Positions 11,160 through 21,580 of a stretch of DNA of 64,000 bases are shown one piece after another. Below the pieces are notes generated by a model, which ran no database searches, had not been told where the DNA came from, and saw only the letters and a list, made by a program, of their open reading frames with translations. Within the stretch, counting starts at the first letter, position 1. Each line of letters starts with the position of its first letter. The stretch covers positions 22,662,640 to 22,726,639 of the forward strand of contig NC_053141.1 of the NCBI RefSeq assembly GCF_016808335.1, given 5' to 3'. Position numbers and translations under genes: made by a program. Origin of the DNA: Panicum virgatum (lineage: Eukaryota; Streptophyta; Magnoliopsida; Poales; Poaceae).

Positions 11160-11672
11160 GAACAGCCGAAGATAGAAACAATATGGCAACTCGAGTGTGA
11201 TGGGGCTTACCAGAGAGATGGAGCAGGTGCTTCGGCGGTATTGACAGCACCTTCGGGCACACAACTGAAGTATGCAGTCAGACTTGATTTCAAGGGGTGC
11301 ACCAACAATGTTGTGGAGTACGAAGGCCTTCTCTTGGGTCTTCGCAAAGCAAGAGCGCTTGGCGCGGGAAGATTGACGATCAGGTCTGATTCAGAGTTGA
11401 TCACAGGCCAAATAAACAAGTCAAATAGGGCTCTCAAGCCAGAATTGTCGAAGTACTTGGCAGCAGTGCGAAGCATGGAGAAATACTTCCTCGGGTTTAG
11501 TATCCGCAGTTTCTCTAGAACGAAGAACAAGCAAGCCGATCAGCTGGCGAAGGCAGCAGCGCAGTTCGATCCTTTACCGCCAGATGTGTTCTTTGAAACA
11601 TTAAAGCAGGCCTCCGTCAATTGTGCCGAAGAACCCGCCAAATTCATCAACGCCATAACCAGCGAAGACTAG
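11160..11672 (+). pseudogene. Second, archaeal-type RNase H (aRNH) typical of the Tat lineage
   Basis: After the stop at 11157-11159 the same element encodes LECDGAYQRDGAGASA, NNVVEYEGLLLGLRKA, IRSDSELI and NKQADQLAKAA. These place the acidic residues D-E-D-D as in RNase H. An extra RNase H between the usual one and integrase is an established hallmark of Tat/Ogre elements and fixes the lineage. The segment 11241-11672 is uninterrupted, but the neighbouring domains are broken. Confidence 0.8.
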
Positions 11673-12893
11673 AGGGCCGCTATCATGGCCTACCTTCGTG
11701 GATACTTCATCCCGGAGGATGAGAAGGAAGAGAAAAGAATGGCACTTCGGACCAGGAATTATAGAATCATAAGTAGTTATACCGTGGAGGGGTCTGCGCA
11801 CCACTCCTAAAGTGCATTTCGCGAGAAGAAGGCAAACAGCTACTCGAAGAGATACATGCAGGGATGTGCTCTTCGCACATAGCGACAAGGGCCTTAGTAG
11901 GCAAAGCTTTCCGTGAATGATTTTATTGGCCTTCGGCTGTCACGGACGCACACGATGTGGTTCGCACATGCCCAAATTGCCAAAAGCATGCCCCATACAG
12001 CAAATTCCCACCCGACAAGGTGCAGCTACTACCTCCGGTATGGCCCCTCGCACGATGGGGAATCGACATCATTGGGCCACTACCTACAACTCCAGGTAAC
12101 TACAAGTATGCTGCTGTGGCGGTAGAGTACTTCTCCAAATGGGTCGAAGCCAAGGCACTCATGGGATATCACGGCCGGAGCATTATAGAAATTCTTTTGG
12201 CAGAACATTGTCTGCCGCTTCGGAGTCCTGAAGGAGGTTACCGTAGACAATGGGAAGCAGTTTGACTGCACAACTTTTAGGGAGTTCACCACTCAACTGG
12301 GCACCAACCTATGCTTTGCTTCGGTCTACCACCCGTAGTCAAACGGCACGGTGGAAAGGGCCAATGGCATCATCTTCGCAGGCATCAAGACAAATATCAC
12401 TGAACTGCTGAAGGGGAAATGGGCGGATGAATTGCCGAGGGTCATATGGTCTCATAACACAACAGAGTCCAGGACCACGAAGTTTACCCCGTTCAAGCTT
12501 TTATACGACGAAGAAGCCGTAACACCGGAGGAAATCAAGCTCAAGTCGTGGAGAACAGCCAAAGGGGCGGACAACATGGAAGAAGACATGAAGCCTTCGA
12601 TCGACACAATCGAAGCAGGTAAGATACAAGCAGCGATTAACTTGGGCAAGTATCAAGAGGAGACGCGAAGGTGGAAGAACAAGAAAGTGAGACCCAGAGA
12701 TATCAAAAAAGGGGGATCTAGTGCTTCGAGGAATCCCGAAGGCCAAGCAGAAAGGCAAGATGCATAGCAAGTAGGAAGGCCCATTCATCGTCGCATACAT
12801 GGCAAGGCCGGAGGCCTATAGGCTCCGCACGTTGGAAGGCACCGAAGACCCATATTCATGGAACAAGGAAATGCTACAAAAGTACTATGTTTA
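11673..12893 (+). pseudogene. Tat-lineage integrase, degenerate
   Basis: The zinc-binding part is visible around 11850-11990 (HAGMCSSHIA, then CPNCQKHAPYS). It is followed by the catalytic core start WGIDIIGPLPTT (about 12057-12092) and the segment VERANGIIFAGIKTNITELL at 12347-12410. The C-terminal part reads GPFIVAYMARPEAYRLR and ends with a stop at 12891-12893. Stops and frameshifts occur near 11690, 11917, 12265, 12339 and 12767. It would have inserted the cDNA; it is now inactive. Confidence 0.75.
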
Positions 12894-13957
12894 GGAAATG
12901 TGTAAGAGCCACCGGAGCAAAAATAACTGAAGGGGCTCGTAGAGTAGATTTTCTTTTCATGCATTTTTCCTTTCACTTTTGCAAAGATTCGCACGTTGTA
13001 CCGAAGGGCCCATACTCTTTTCCTCACGGGGGAAGCTTTCGCACATCCAAACTGGCGCACGTCCTCGCGGAGCCCTGTGTAACCCTTTGTGAAATATAAA
13101 CAAGGCCCACACAAAAAGAATCTTCAATGAACAGGTACGCTGGGAAGGTGCCGAAGCATCTATCCCTCCTCATCAAAGCGAAGAGGGGAGTCATCGGCGC
13201 AAATGGCGAGCCATAACGCTTGAAAGAAGTAAGCACGGGGCGCAATCCCGAGTAGGGGCTTCGCTACCCTTAGCTTCACTTCCAAAGAATGTAACATAAA
13301 TCCCTTCGCATGAAGAGCGAAGGGTGGAAAGTCCTGTCGCACGAAAGCCGAAGGCTAGGCGCGATCCTCTCCGGCTAAAGAGCCAAAGGTCCCCTAACGA
13401 AGTCCTTATGTGCGAAAGCCTAAGGCAGAAAGTCCCGTCACATGAAAGCCGAAGGCTAGGCGCGATCCTCTCCGGTTAAAGAGCCGAAGGTCCCCTAACG
13501 AAGTCCTTATGTGCGAAAGCCTAAGGCGGAAAGTCCTGTCGCGCGAAAGCCGAAGGCTAGGCGCGACCCTCTCTGGCTAAAGAGCGGAAGGTCCCCTAAC
13601 GAAGTCCTTATGTGCGAAAGCCTAAGGCAGAAAGTCCTGTCGTGCGAAAGCCGAAGGCTAGGCACGACCTGATATAGGATAGTTTCCAGTAGAGCGGGAA
13701 GGCTTAGTGAAAAGGAAATTAAAAGTACTTTCAAGAGCCAAAATTTCTCGATAGTGTTGTGAGCCCCTTAAATAGAATTTAGTCCTTCAACCGAAAGAGA
13801 AAGCTCCGCCCTTACTTAAACTTAAAATCAATGATTCACTTCGTTTCGTGCGCCTATTTCCTTATTTTTCACCCATGGCTACTTCACTTCGCTAGCCAAG
13901 CCTTGAAAGATCCTCTGGCTAAAGAGCCGAAGGTCCCGTAACGAAGTCCTTATGTGC
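12894..13957 (+). other. Tat 3' untranslated region, left part, ending at the break point
   Basis: No ORF with recognisable product. The sequence is rich in the heptamer CCGAAGG and in CGAAG/CTTCG words, as is the rest of the Tat element. It contains the 101-bp tandem repeats (13326-13670) and a further partial repeat unit at about 13910-13957, where Tat sequence stops and family II LTR sequence begins with microhomology GCGA. Confidence 0.6.
13326..13670 (+). repeat. Tandem repeats, 101-bp period, about 3.4 copies
   Basis: The anchor CCCCTAACGAAGTCCTTATG starts at 13391, 13492 and 13593, giving a 101-bp spacing. Units differ by scattered substitutions. A separated partial unit recurs at about 13910-13957. 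Tandem repeats in the 3' UTR of Tat-lineage elements are established as a source of plant satellite DNA. Confidence 0.85.
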
Positions 13958-15236
13958 GAGATATAAGTTATATGTATAGTTATGTTACAGTATCTGAGTT
14001 ATTGAAAGTGAAATGGAATTGTGAGACCGGGCGGGAAGTGATGATGTTTAGGTATGGCAGCAGGACAGGGTTCCTGGTTGTCTTAGCCCCGCCTGTGTCG
14101 ATCAAGGACCGGTCGTTGTGGCAGTGCTGATCGGGGATTGAACTGTACTAACCGCATACCGGGAGTAGGAGGTAGTCGAAACCGGTAAGCCGAGTACTGC
14201 CTTGCTTCGAAAGTACAGGAACCCGCACCCAACTCCTGGGGCGAGTTGAGTAGTCGCGGAGAATTGGGTTGCACATGTTTACTTTTGGTGGTCTCACGTT
14301 GAGCTCGGCTGACCATATGTCGTTGGGCTGGTTCCTGTAGTTCGAGGCGGGGAGGGGAATGGTTGGCATGTATAGTCCGACGGGGCAAATACGTGCCGTG
14401 TTGGTTAGGTCCACCTTGCAAGGTTAAATCGGATCGATTCGCCGTGTCTCGCGGTTATGAGGGCCTTGATCTCTTTGTCGCCACGTAGAAATGTATTAGA
14501 AATATTAGGAATACATGATGGAACTATTTTGAATCATTATTGTAATGCTCCAACATGATTGTTTTAGTTAGGCCAATATTAGATGAGAGTCTTTCTACAT
14601 AGAATATGTGAGCTAAAATATTAAAAGTAAGGATCCATTTTTAGACGCTTTTCTGCAAATAATCCACAGCCAGAAAGCCGTGCATGTCTAGATAGTGGGC
14701 TATGTATACCCATAGTCGGGTAAGTCTTGCGGAGTATTAGTATACTCAGGGTTGTGGCTCAAACTATTTCAGGTCAGGATGAGATAGACTTCTGCCCTTG
14801 TTGTGCTAAATTCATCCAGCTTGGCGCGGATGGTTGGGAGGTGTCCGGACCAGATGTTTAGTTCCTACTAGTTACCGAATCACACACCCGTGGGCTGAGT
14901 GTGTGATTCGATGTTGTGTTTCCTGTATTATAGCCGGCAAGTTTGCTACATCGGACTTTGTTTTAAACTAAAGTTGCTCTTGTATATTATTTATGTACTT
15001 AAACCAGGTTTGTAGAACTCATTATACTCTATTCGGTATTGTAATCGTATTTGTATGTATTCGTCATATTTGTACTGCCTGCGCTCACCTTCGCGTGGGA
15101 CTACTGGTGTTTATTTCGATCGGAATGTCGGTTTTGAAAGGGCTGTCAAATTAAACCGTTAAGCCAAATGTGCCTGATGTGTTCAAATGATGGCCATTTA
15201 GCTTAATTTGAGTTTTAATTTGGCGGTTCTGTCACA
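13955..15236 (+). mobile_element. Family II LTR, 3' part, plus orientation
   Basis: The sequence matches the right-hand part (in element sense) of the LTRs at 23772-45011, but on the opposite strand. It ends with the LTR terminus TTCTGTCACA at 15236. It begins abruptly within the LTR at AGATATAAG, at the junction with Tat sequence. It is one arm source of the inverted repeat 14062-14848 / 15584-16370. Confidence 0.85.
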
Positions 15237-15238
15237 GC

Positions 15239-15289
15239 TGGTATCAGAGCTAAGTTATATTATTTTCAAAACAAAGTCCGATTCGCAAA
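15239..15289 (+). promoter_or_regulatory. Primer binding site (initiator Met tRNA type) and short leader stub
   Basis: TGGTATCAGAGC at 15239-15250 follows the LTR end by two bases, the usual plant gypsy tRNA-iMet binding site. The next 39 bp (beginning TAAGTTATATT) differ from the leader of copies A and B. They include AAAACAAAGTCCGAT, which also occurs inside the LTR in the opposite orientation, then jump to LTR sequence at 15290. Confidence 0.6.
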
Positions 15290-15582
15290 CCAACTCCTGG
15301 GGCGAGTTGAGTAGTCGCGGAGAATTGGGTTGCACATGTTTACTTTTGGTGGTCTCACGTTGAGCTCGGCTGACCATATGTCGTTGGGCTGGTTCCTGTA
15401 GTTCGAGGCGGGGAGGGGAATGGTTGGCATGTATAGTCCGACGGGGTAAATACGTGCCGTGTTGGTTAGGTCCACCTTGCAAGGTTAAATCGGATCGATT
15501 CGCCGTGTCTCGCGGTTATGAGGGCCTTGATCTCTTTGTCGCCACGTAGAAATGTATTAGAAATATTAGGAATACATGATGG
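15290..15582 (+). mobile_element. Family II LTR fragment, plus orientation (duplicate of part of 13955-15236)
   Basis: From CAACTCCTGGGGCGAG to AATACATGATGGA it repeats the sequence at about 14230-14522 almost exactly (one C/T difference near 15447 noted). It ends where orientation flips. Confidence 0.85.
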
Positions 15583-15583
15583 A

Positions 15584-16370
15584 CCGGACACCTCCCAACC
15601 ATCCGCGCCAAGCTGGATGAATTTAGCACAACAAGGGCAGAAGTCTATCTCATCCTGACCTGAAATAGTTTGAGCCACAACCCTGAGTATACTAATACTC
15701 CGCAAGACTTACCCGACTATGGGTATACATAGCCCACTATCTAGACATGCACGGCTTTCTGGCTGTGGATTATTTGCAGAAAAGCGTCTAAAAATGGATC
15801 CTTACTTTTAATATTTTAGCTCACATATTCTATGTAGAAAGACTCTCATCTAATATTGGCCTAACTAAAACAATCATGTTGGAGCATTACAATAATGATT
15901 CAAAATAGTTCCATCATGTATTCCTAATATTTCTAATACATTTCTACGTGGCGACAAAGAGATCAAGGCCCTCATAACCGCGAGACATGGCGAATCGATC
16001 CGATTTAACCTTGCAAGGTGGACCTAACCAACACGGCACGTATTTGCCCCGTCGGACTATACATGCCAACCATTCCCCTCCCCGCCTCGAACTACAGGAA
16101 CCAGCCCAACGACATATGGTCAGCCGAGCTCAACGTGAGACCACCAAAAGTAAACATGTGCAACCCAATTCTCCGCGACTACTCAACTCGCCCCAGGAGT
16201 TGGGTGCGGGTTCCTGTACTTTCGAAGCAAGGCAGTACTCGGCTTACCGGTTTCGACTACCTCCTACTCCCGGTATGCGGTTAGTACAGTTCAATCCCCG
16301 ATCAGCACTGCCACAACGACCGGTCCTTGATCGACACAGGCGGGGCTAAGACAACCAGGAACCCTGTCCT
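15584..16370 (-). mobile_element. Family II LTR fragment, minus orientation
   Basis: It begins CCGGACACCTCCC and runs to ACCCTGTCCT. It is the reverse complement of 14848-14062. It matches the LTR copies of the array in their own orientation. It is followed by a short PBS-like patch (GGTGGTATCAG) and the miniature LTR element. Confidence 0.85.
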
Positions 16371-16544
16371 ACAGGTGGTATCAGTGGACCAATTTAAATA
16401 CCGAGCCCTGGGAAGCTAGTTAATTCCGGATCGATCCTTTTTGCGCGAAGCGAGGACGAAAGCGCAAGAGGATTAATTAGTAGGTGTGGTTTACTCAACT
16501 TGAAGAGTAGATCTTAGCCGTTATCCCGGGCCGGGTCGTTACAG

Positions 16545-16557
16545 TGGTATCAGAGCC
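16545..16557 (+). promoter_or_regulatory. Primer binding site of the miniature LTR element
   Basis: TGGTATCAGAGCC lies one base after the left LTR end and is complementary in type to initiator Met tRNA. Confidence 0.75.
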
Positions 16558-16853
16558 GACTCTCGCGGTTTCATGCCACATACGGGCAGAAGTGCGCGGG
16601 CATGAGCACGGGCGCGTGGTCGCAGATGCCACCGGCATGTGGACGGGCGCGTGTGGGCGCAGATGCGCGGGCATCGAGGATGCGCCGGCACTGGACGCAC
16701 GGACGTAGCACAGGGACCGTTGGCACTGGACGCACGGATGTGGCACATGAGACCGTTAGCACTAGACGTATGGGACATAGCCAAGAGAGGAGATCCTGGT
16801 ATTTAGGTTGGTCTGGTACTCGACGAGGACGTCGAGTCCTAAGGGGGGATGAT

Positions 16854-17194
16854 TGTAACAGCCCAGGGGAACAGTGTCGGGCCGGGTACTGTAGCAGGAG
16901 GGGTTACTGTAGCCGAATTGGGCCGGGCCTGATGGCGGTTACTGTAGCTCGAGCACTGTAGCACGTCGGGTTACTGTAGCGTCGCGACACTGTTCATCCG
17001 CGGGAATTGTCCCATACTGAAAGTTGGTGGAGAACCAGACCAATTTAAATACCGAGCCCTGGGAAGCTAGTTAATTCCGGATCGATCCTTTTTGCGCGAA
17101 GCGAGGACGAAAGCGCAAGAGGATTAATTAGTAGGTGTGGTTTACTCAACTTGAAGAGTAGATCTTAGCCGTTATCCCGGGCCGGGTCGTTACA
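16854..17194 (+). mobile_element. Right LTR of the miniature element (complete, 341 bp)
   Basis: It is bounded by TGTAAC and GTTACA and preceded by the polypurine tract. It contains five copies of ACTGTAGC (16888, 16906, 16941, 16955, 16973). Downstream it abuts the integrase coding sequence of copy A at CATATCCTCC. Confidence 0.75.
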
Positions 17195-20100
17195 CATATC
17201 CTCCAGAATCTGGTTAATTCTCTCTGTCTGACCATCTGTCTGAGGATGATAGGCCGAACTACGGATCAGTTGAGTGCCCAGAGCGGCGTGAAAGTGCTCC
17301 CAGAACCGGGCAATGAACTGAGTGCCCCGGTCCGAAATAATTGTCTTTGGAATCCCATGAAGACTCACAATACGGTCCATATACAGCTGAGCGTATTGCT
17401 TCGCTGTATGTGTGGTCTTTACCGGTAGAAAATGGGCCGACTTGGTGAGGCGATCCACAATAACCCATATCGAGTCATACCCCTTGGAAGTTTTGGGTAA
17501 GCCGACTATGAAATCCATACTGATGTCCTCCCATTTACAAGATGGAATACTCAAAGGCTGAAGAGGACCTGCTGCTTTCAAATGGCTCGCTTTGACCCTT
17601 CTACAGGTGTCACATTCAGACACATATTTAGCAATCTCCCGCTTCATTCTGGTCCACCAAAATCGTTGCTTCAAATCTTGATATATTTTATTGCTGCCCG
17701 GGTGGATAGAATACCTAGAGAGATGAGCTTCATCAAAGATTTGTTTTCGGAGCTCTAAATCTTTAGGTACCACCAAACGATCCTTGAACCATAGAATTCC
17801 AGCCTCATCTAAATGAAAACAATTCACCCCCGGGTCATTTTCTGCAAGTCTTTGGCGAATCTTTTCCATCCCGACATTATGTTTTTGAGCAGAAATAATC
17901 CGATCTCGAAGAGTTGGTGAAATGACTAAATTATCAAGACTGCCTTGCGTGATGATCCCCAAGTTTAACTTTTCCAGTTCATAACAAAGGGTCTCATTGA
18001 AAGGCACAATAGACAGGCAGTTGCACTGAGCCTTGCGGCTTAAAGCATCTGCAACCACATTGGCCTTACCCGGGTGATAATGAATCTCCAAATCATAATC
18101 CTTAATCAATTCCAACCATCGCCTTTGGCGTAGATTTAGCTCATTCTGGGTGAAAATATACTTGAGACTTTTATGGTCCGTATATATATGAACAGGATTT
18201 CCCAAAAGATAATGACGCCAGATCTTCAAAGCATGAACCACTGCTGCTAGTTCTAAATCATGAGTGGCATAATTTTCCTCATGTCGCCGGAGTGCTCGGG
18301 AAGCATAAGCAATTACTCGACGGTCTTGCATGAGGACACAACCTAAACCCGTACCTGATGCATCACAATATACATCAAAGGGTCGAGTAATATCTGGTTG
18401 GGCTAAAACAGGGGCAGATGTCAAAAGTTTCCTCAGGGTCAGGAAAGCCTGATCACATTTATCATTCCAATTAAATTTTACCCCTTTCTTGAGCAACTCA
18501 GTCATGGGCTTAGCAATTTTTGAAAAATCCGGAACAAACCGCCGGTAATATCCTGCTAGCCCAAGAAAACTCCGAATTTCCGGAACAGATGTAGGTGCTT
18601 CCCAATTCAAAACATCTTGGATTTTACTAGGGTCAACAGAAATTCCATCTTCTGATATAACATGACCCAGGAATGGAACCTTCTTCAGCCAGAACTCACA
18701 CTTAGTGAATTTGGCATACAACTCGTGTTCCCGAAGACGCTGGAGAACAATGCGAAGATGCTCAGCATGCTCTTCTTCATTTTTAGAATATATAAGAATG
18801 TCGTCGATGAAAACCACGACAAACTTATCCAATTCGGGCATAAACACCGAGTTCATGAGATACATGAAATGAGCCGGGGCATTCGTCAATCCAAATGACA
18901 TAACGAGGTATTCATAAAGCCCATATCGTGTGGAGAAAGCCGTTTTTGGAATATCTTCGAGCCTAATTTTTATTTGATGATAGCCCGATCGAAGATCAAT
19001 TTTGGAGAATACCTTGGCCCCGACTAACTGATCAAACAAAATATCAATTCGGGGGAGTGGATATTTGTTTTTGATAGTGACAGCATTCAAAGGCCGATAG
19101 TCCACACACAACCTGAGGCTTTGATCTTTCTTTTTAACAAAGAGCGCTGGACAGCCCCAAGGTGAAGTGCTAGGACGGATATAACCCTTATCAAGCAACT
19201 CCTGTAATTGCTTCTTTAGTTCTGCTAACTCATTGGGTGGCATACGATAAGGTCTTCTGGAAATTGGTGCCGTCCCCGGTTGCAATTCAATGGCAAACTC
19301 GATCTTACGGTCAGGTGGCATGCCTGGTAAGTCATCCGGAAAAACATCCGGATATTCACACACCACTAGTATTTCAGCCAGACTTTTGGCCTTAACCTGA
19401 TTCACTGTGGATGTCGAAGGTATATGGTCCACCAGATTCAAAGTCATAGAACCATGGATGGAAGAGTTAATATGCACAGATCGTGAGGTAGTGTCTAGAA
19501 GAACTCCTCGACCATCCATCCAGTTCATGCCCAATATAATATCTACACTATGAGTTGGTAGAATTATAAGGGCCGTAGGAAAAACTTTCTCTTGCAACTG
19601 TAGGGGTACTTGCTTAACAAATTGATTGGTGATTAATCTTCCCCCAGGTGAGTGAATATGGTACGGCTTGGACATGCTCTCTATTTTTAGTCCCAGTCTA
19701 ATGACACACTCCTTGCTAATAAACGTGTGAGATGCACCCGAATCAAATAATACGGTAACAGGTTGATTATGAACTGAAAACATACCCGCCATCACTTGAG
19801 CTCCCTCAGGAACATTCTCTAGCGTGGTATAATGCACGCGTCCTGGCTTGAAATGAGCCACTTTCGGCTTCTGATTGTGCTGATTAGAACCCTGAACTTG
19901 TTTAGGTGGCATAGGGCATTCGCGTGCAAAATGACCAACTTGACCACAGTTGAAGCAGGGAGGAAGATTAGGGCGTACACCCTGCGGCTGCACCCACGTC
20001 TTCTGCACATTTTGCTGAGGCACCGGAGATCTGGTTACCCCTTGAGGTTGTGGGTACTGCTGTGGTCTATATCCCGACTGGTACTGTGTTGGCCTATAAT

Positions 20101-20977
20101 TTGTCTGCTGTTGCGGAGGCCGATATGTGGTCTGATACTGCACTGGTCGGTACACTGGCCGATGCTGATAAGGCGCACGAGGGGGTCCGGCCTGAATCAG
20201 ACGAAACCTCTGATTAGCTTGACTAGAAGACCCACCCATTGGTGCCTTCCTCTTTTTCTCTGCCTGGTGAGCTATACGGGCGTCCTCTTGAGTGATAGCC
20301 CCATTGACCAGCTCACTAAAGGTGTTGAATTTGAACATAATCAAGCGTTCCTGGAGCTTGCTGCTAAGCCCCTGCCTGAAGCACGCTTGTTTCTTTTCAT
20401 CTGTTTCCACATGATACCCAGCATATTGAGACAAAGTGTTAAAAGCTTGAGCATATTGTGTCACAGTATTATTGCCCTGTTTCAGAGCCAAAAACTCATT
20501 GAGCTTCCTGCGAATCACCCCTGCAGGGATATGATGTGCCCTGAAAGCTTCCTTGAACTCATCCCAAGAAAACCGAGTGCCAGCAGGGAACATAGCTACG
20601 TGATTATCCCACCACGTACGTGCAGGACCTCTGAGTTGCTGAGCTGCAAATGATGCCTTGTCATTGTCATCATACCGATATAGAGTGAACTTGGACTCAA
20701 TGGTCCGGAGCCAACTGTCAGCTTCCAGTGGCTCATCCGCCTTATGGAAAAGCGGTGGCTGAGTACCCAAGAACTCCTGATACCCAGGGACAGGCGGCTG
20801 GTGATGATTATGATTTCCATGCCGCGGTGCAGCACCCTGATGAACGAGCTGACGGAGCAGTTCCGTCTGTTCATCGCGCCCAGTCAACATGGCCGCGATT
20901 GCCTCAACCAAATTGGGAGGCGGTGGCAGCGCATTAGCACCATTGGGCGCAGAGGAGTCATTATCGGTGTTCGGCAT
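17195..20977 (-). pseudogene. Copy A gag-pol (family II chromovirus), C-terminus lost
   Basis: This is the same polyprotein as copy B (see 27388-31827), starting at the ATG at 20977 (an in-frame ATG at 20992 lies 5 codons upstream). All gag, protease, RT, RNase H and integrase core motifs are present. The coding sequence is cut just after the catalytic Glu region ([16 protein letters not shown]) where the miniature LTR element joins at 17194/17195, so the integrase C-terminus and chromodomain are missing. A Trp next to the integrase core (residue 1152 in copy B numbering) is Cys here (17532 A versus C). Relative to copy B the whole block is shifted by exactly 10,850 bp with no net indel. Confidence 0.9.
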
Positions 20978-21580
20978 TCTGCAATTAATCATGAATTGAT
21001 TAGTCCCAATACCTTGATTAAATTAAATAATCATGATAGCAACCAATATTCAATTCATGAAAAATGCTGAATTTAGAACACCGATTAAATAACTCAACAA
21101 TTGTATCACCACTTTTATGCCCCAAAATGGGAATAAGAATAACTGGATCATGCATGAGGGAGGTAAAACCATTTTTGCATCAACTAGTGAATACAAAATA
21201 GGCCCCAACAAAATCTCAATATCACAAATCCTCGTGGTATAATTTTGACAGTATCTCCCAAGCTATACGTCCAAAAATTCATAACTTTTGCAAGTGAGTG
21301 GTTATCGAAATACTCTACAACTTTTGTATAACGCGCGTTTACCGCATGGACTGTCTTCACGAATTTTTACGTACTAAACTTCGGAATTACCATAAGTCGA
21401 ACGCTAAGATGATATTTTACAATGGGATTACACACCTACAAACTCAGTCCAAACATATACAAACCACCGTCCTATCTTACATCAGAGTTATTCTATCATA
21501 CTACAAGATCTAGTTGTCTCTCATACATTTATCAAACTACAATACTATGTTAGCCCTTCCTACATCCGAAGTCTAGCTAC
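20978..21580 (-). other. Copy A spacer between ORF0 and gag
   Basis: About 600 bp without a credible gene, AT-rich. Just before the gag ATG (element sense) the sequence reads ATTAATTGCAG|A, a good 3' splice-site match. The rest shows nothing recognisable. Confidence 0.5.

Larger units (their letters stand above)
14062..16370. repeat. Large inverted repeat, arms about 787 bp, spacer 735 bp
   Basis: Arm 1 is 14062-14848 and arm 2 is 15584-16370, formed by two LTR pieces in opposite orientation. The piece 15290-15582 in the spacer is also inverted relative to part of arm 2, so several hairpins are possible. A transcript through here would make long double-stranded RNA; that consequence is inference. 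Confidence 0.8.
16387..17194 (+). mobile_element. Miniature LTR element (TRIM-like), left LTR truncated
   Basis: Two direct repeats, 16387-16543 and 17038-17194, end in GGGTCGTTACA. The right LTR is complete: it starts TGTAACAGCCC at 16854, giving 341 bp with TGTAAC/GTTACA ends. The internal part (16544-16853, about 310 bp) has TGGTATCAGAGCC (initiator Met PBS) at 16545-16557 and a polypurine tract TAAGGGGGGATGAT at 16840-16853, and no credible ORF. The left LTR keeps only its last 157 bp. It sits at the truncated integrase end of copy A. It could be a TRIM or a strongly deleted derivative of a longer gypsy element. Confidence 0.75.

Noticed and set aside
13326..13670. Regular repeats that could suggest a CRISPR-like array
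   Set aside because: Units are contiguous 101-bp tandem repeats with no unique spacers, inside a plant retrotransposon.
16387..17194. Cassandra-type element carrying 5S rRNA sequence
   Set aside because: No 5S rRNA internal promoter-like sequence was recognised in the LTR.
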